In this document: positions 63,572-64,000 of the stretch, piece after piece | How positions within the stretch are numbered: the stretch's first letter is position 1 | Layout of the letters: each line of letters begins with the position of its first letter | Assembly: GCF_043555875.1 (NCBI RefSeq) | Contig: NZ_JBIGHW010000017.1 | Coordinates: 12,034-76,033 of the forward strand | Length of the DNA stretch: 64,000 bases | Direction: 5' to 3' | Source of the DNA: Pelomonas margarita | Lineage (GTDB): Bacteria > Pseudomonadota > Gammaproteobacteria > Burkholderiales > Burkholderiaceae_C | The notes under the pieces: generated by a model | Database searches by the model: none | What the model saw: only the letters and a program-made list of their open reading frames with translations | What the model was told of the DNA's origin: nothing | Made by a program: the position numbers and the translations under genes

Positions 63572-63863
63572 GCGGGCCGCGCCGCCACGGGCAAGTGATT
63601 CCGCCAAGAGCTTTCGCAAGGATTGGGAGCGGTTGACCCGCTCCGGGCGCTACGACATGAAGCGCCTGAAGGAGGCGATGCTGCTGCTCATCGCCAATGA
63701 TGAACCGCTAGGCCCCGAGTGGCTCGACCACCCGCTCAAAGGTGACTGGGCCGACCACCGTGAATGCCACATCGGCGGCGACTTCCTGCTGATCTACAGG
63801 ACCGACGGCGACACCATCATCTTCGTGCGCACCGGCACGCACTCCGAACTGTTCGAGGAGTAG
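63543..63863 (+). CDS. YafQ-family mRNA interferase toxin
   Basis: 106 residues from the ATG at 63543, overlapping the antitoxin gene. RelE fold. The catalytic residues of Escherichia coli YafQ align at a constant offset of 13: His63 (DHPLKGDW), His76 (RECHIGGD), Asp80, His100 and Phe104 (RTGTHSELF). Trp68 of YafQ is Phe81 here. It should cut mRNA in the ribosome A site. An extra stretch of about 13 basic residues at the N-terminus could mean a later start. Confidence 0.92.
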   Translation: MTSRKPASSKRAAPPRASDSAKSFRKDWERLTRSGRYDMKRLKEAMLLLIANDEPLGPEWLDHPLKGDWADHRECHIGGDFLLIYRTDGDTIIFVRTGTHSELFEE

Positions 63864-63969
63864 CACCACGCCGGTGTTGCCGCTGATGTAAATCCGCGTC
63901 TATTCGCTGGCGAGGTGTCGGATTTGGTTGCGGTCGTGGACTGGCGGTGAAGCGGCCACGGCCCAATGG

Positions 63970-63997
63970 CATCAGGGCCTGCATGCAGGCCCTGATG
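63970..63997. repeat. Perfect 28-bp palindrome at the right edge
   Basis: CATCAGGGCCTGCA is followed directly by its exact inverse complement. It may be the stem of a terminator for the toxin operon, but a T-run would lie beyond the window. The 106 bases between the toxin gene and this site hold no gene. Confidence 0.8.
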
Positions 63998-64000
63998 GGG

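Overview
The window is GC-rich and gene-dense. Its gene content and order point to the Burkholderiales, most likely a Roseateles/Pelomonas/Rubrivivax-like member. The supporting blocks are ubiJ-ubiB, fmdB-DUF502-aspS, yqgE-ruvX-pyrR-pyrB-pyrC', rubredoxin-pilGHIJ-chpA, a PEP-CTERM protein, a Bug-type binding protein and a Xanthomonas-style tonB-exbB-exbD-exbD block. Taxonomy is inferred from content only.

Layout. 1-1142 (-) is the start of an exopolysaccharide polyprenyl-phosphate sugar transferase cut by the window edge. 1270-7933 (+) holds ubiquinone accessory genes, a sodium:solute symporter, fmdB, DUF502 and aspS. 8029-12718 (-) holds a PEP-CTERM protein, mpl, hemL and a thiD-like kinase; the mpl 3' end is amplified as a 58-bp tandem array. 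12880-23842 (+) holds rubredoxin and the Pil-Chp chemosensory operon that governs type IV pili, ending in a diguanylate cyclase. Photolyase (-) follows, then the pyrimidine operon with a catalytically dead dihydroorotase-like subunit (25330-29280) and an acyltransferase.

30042-48462 (-) is the most unusual segment. A roughly 3,500-residue repeat protein carries a LEPR-XLL-like N-terminal motif, a DUF4347 domain and about 32 Ig/cadherin-like domains. It is followed by a lipoprotein TolC-like channel, a periplasmic adaptor, a GAF-like/HlyD adaptor and a site-2-protease/HlyD fusion, and then by a Bug-type binding protein and a hydroxypyruvate-isomerase-like gene. No ABC export ATPase and no RTX repeats are visible, so this looks like a dedicated export system for a giant surface protein that differs from classical type I secretion.

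48795-55228 (+) is a Yej-type peptide ABC importer. 55481-62564 (+) is a TonB-dependent receptor and the energising tonB-exbB-exbD-exbD-TPR cluster, with a candidate small RNA between them; together they could take up peptides or similar nutrients. From about 62.9 kb the composition becomes AT-richer. A 3' fragment of tRNA-Ser(UGA) marks a likely attachment site of an integrated element, which carries a relB-yafQ toxin-antitoxin pair at the right edge.

A family of GC-rich hairpin repeats sits at several gene borders, and one copy lies in frame inside mpl.
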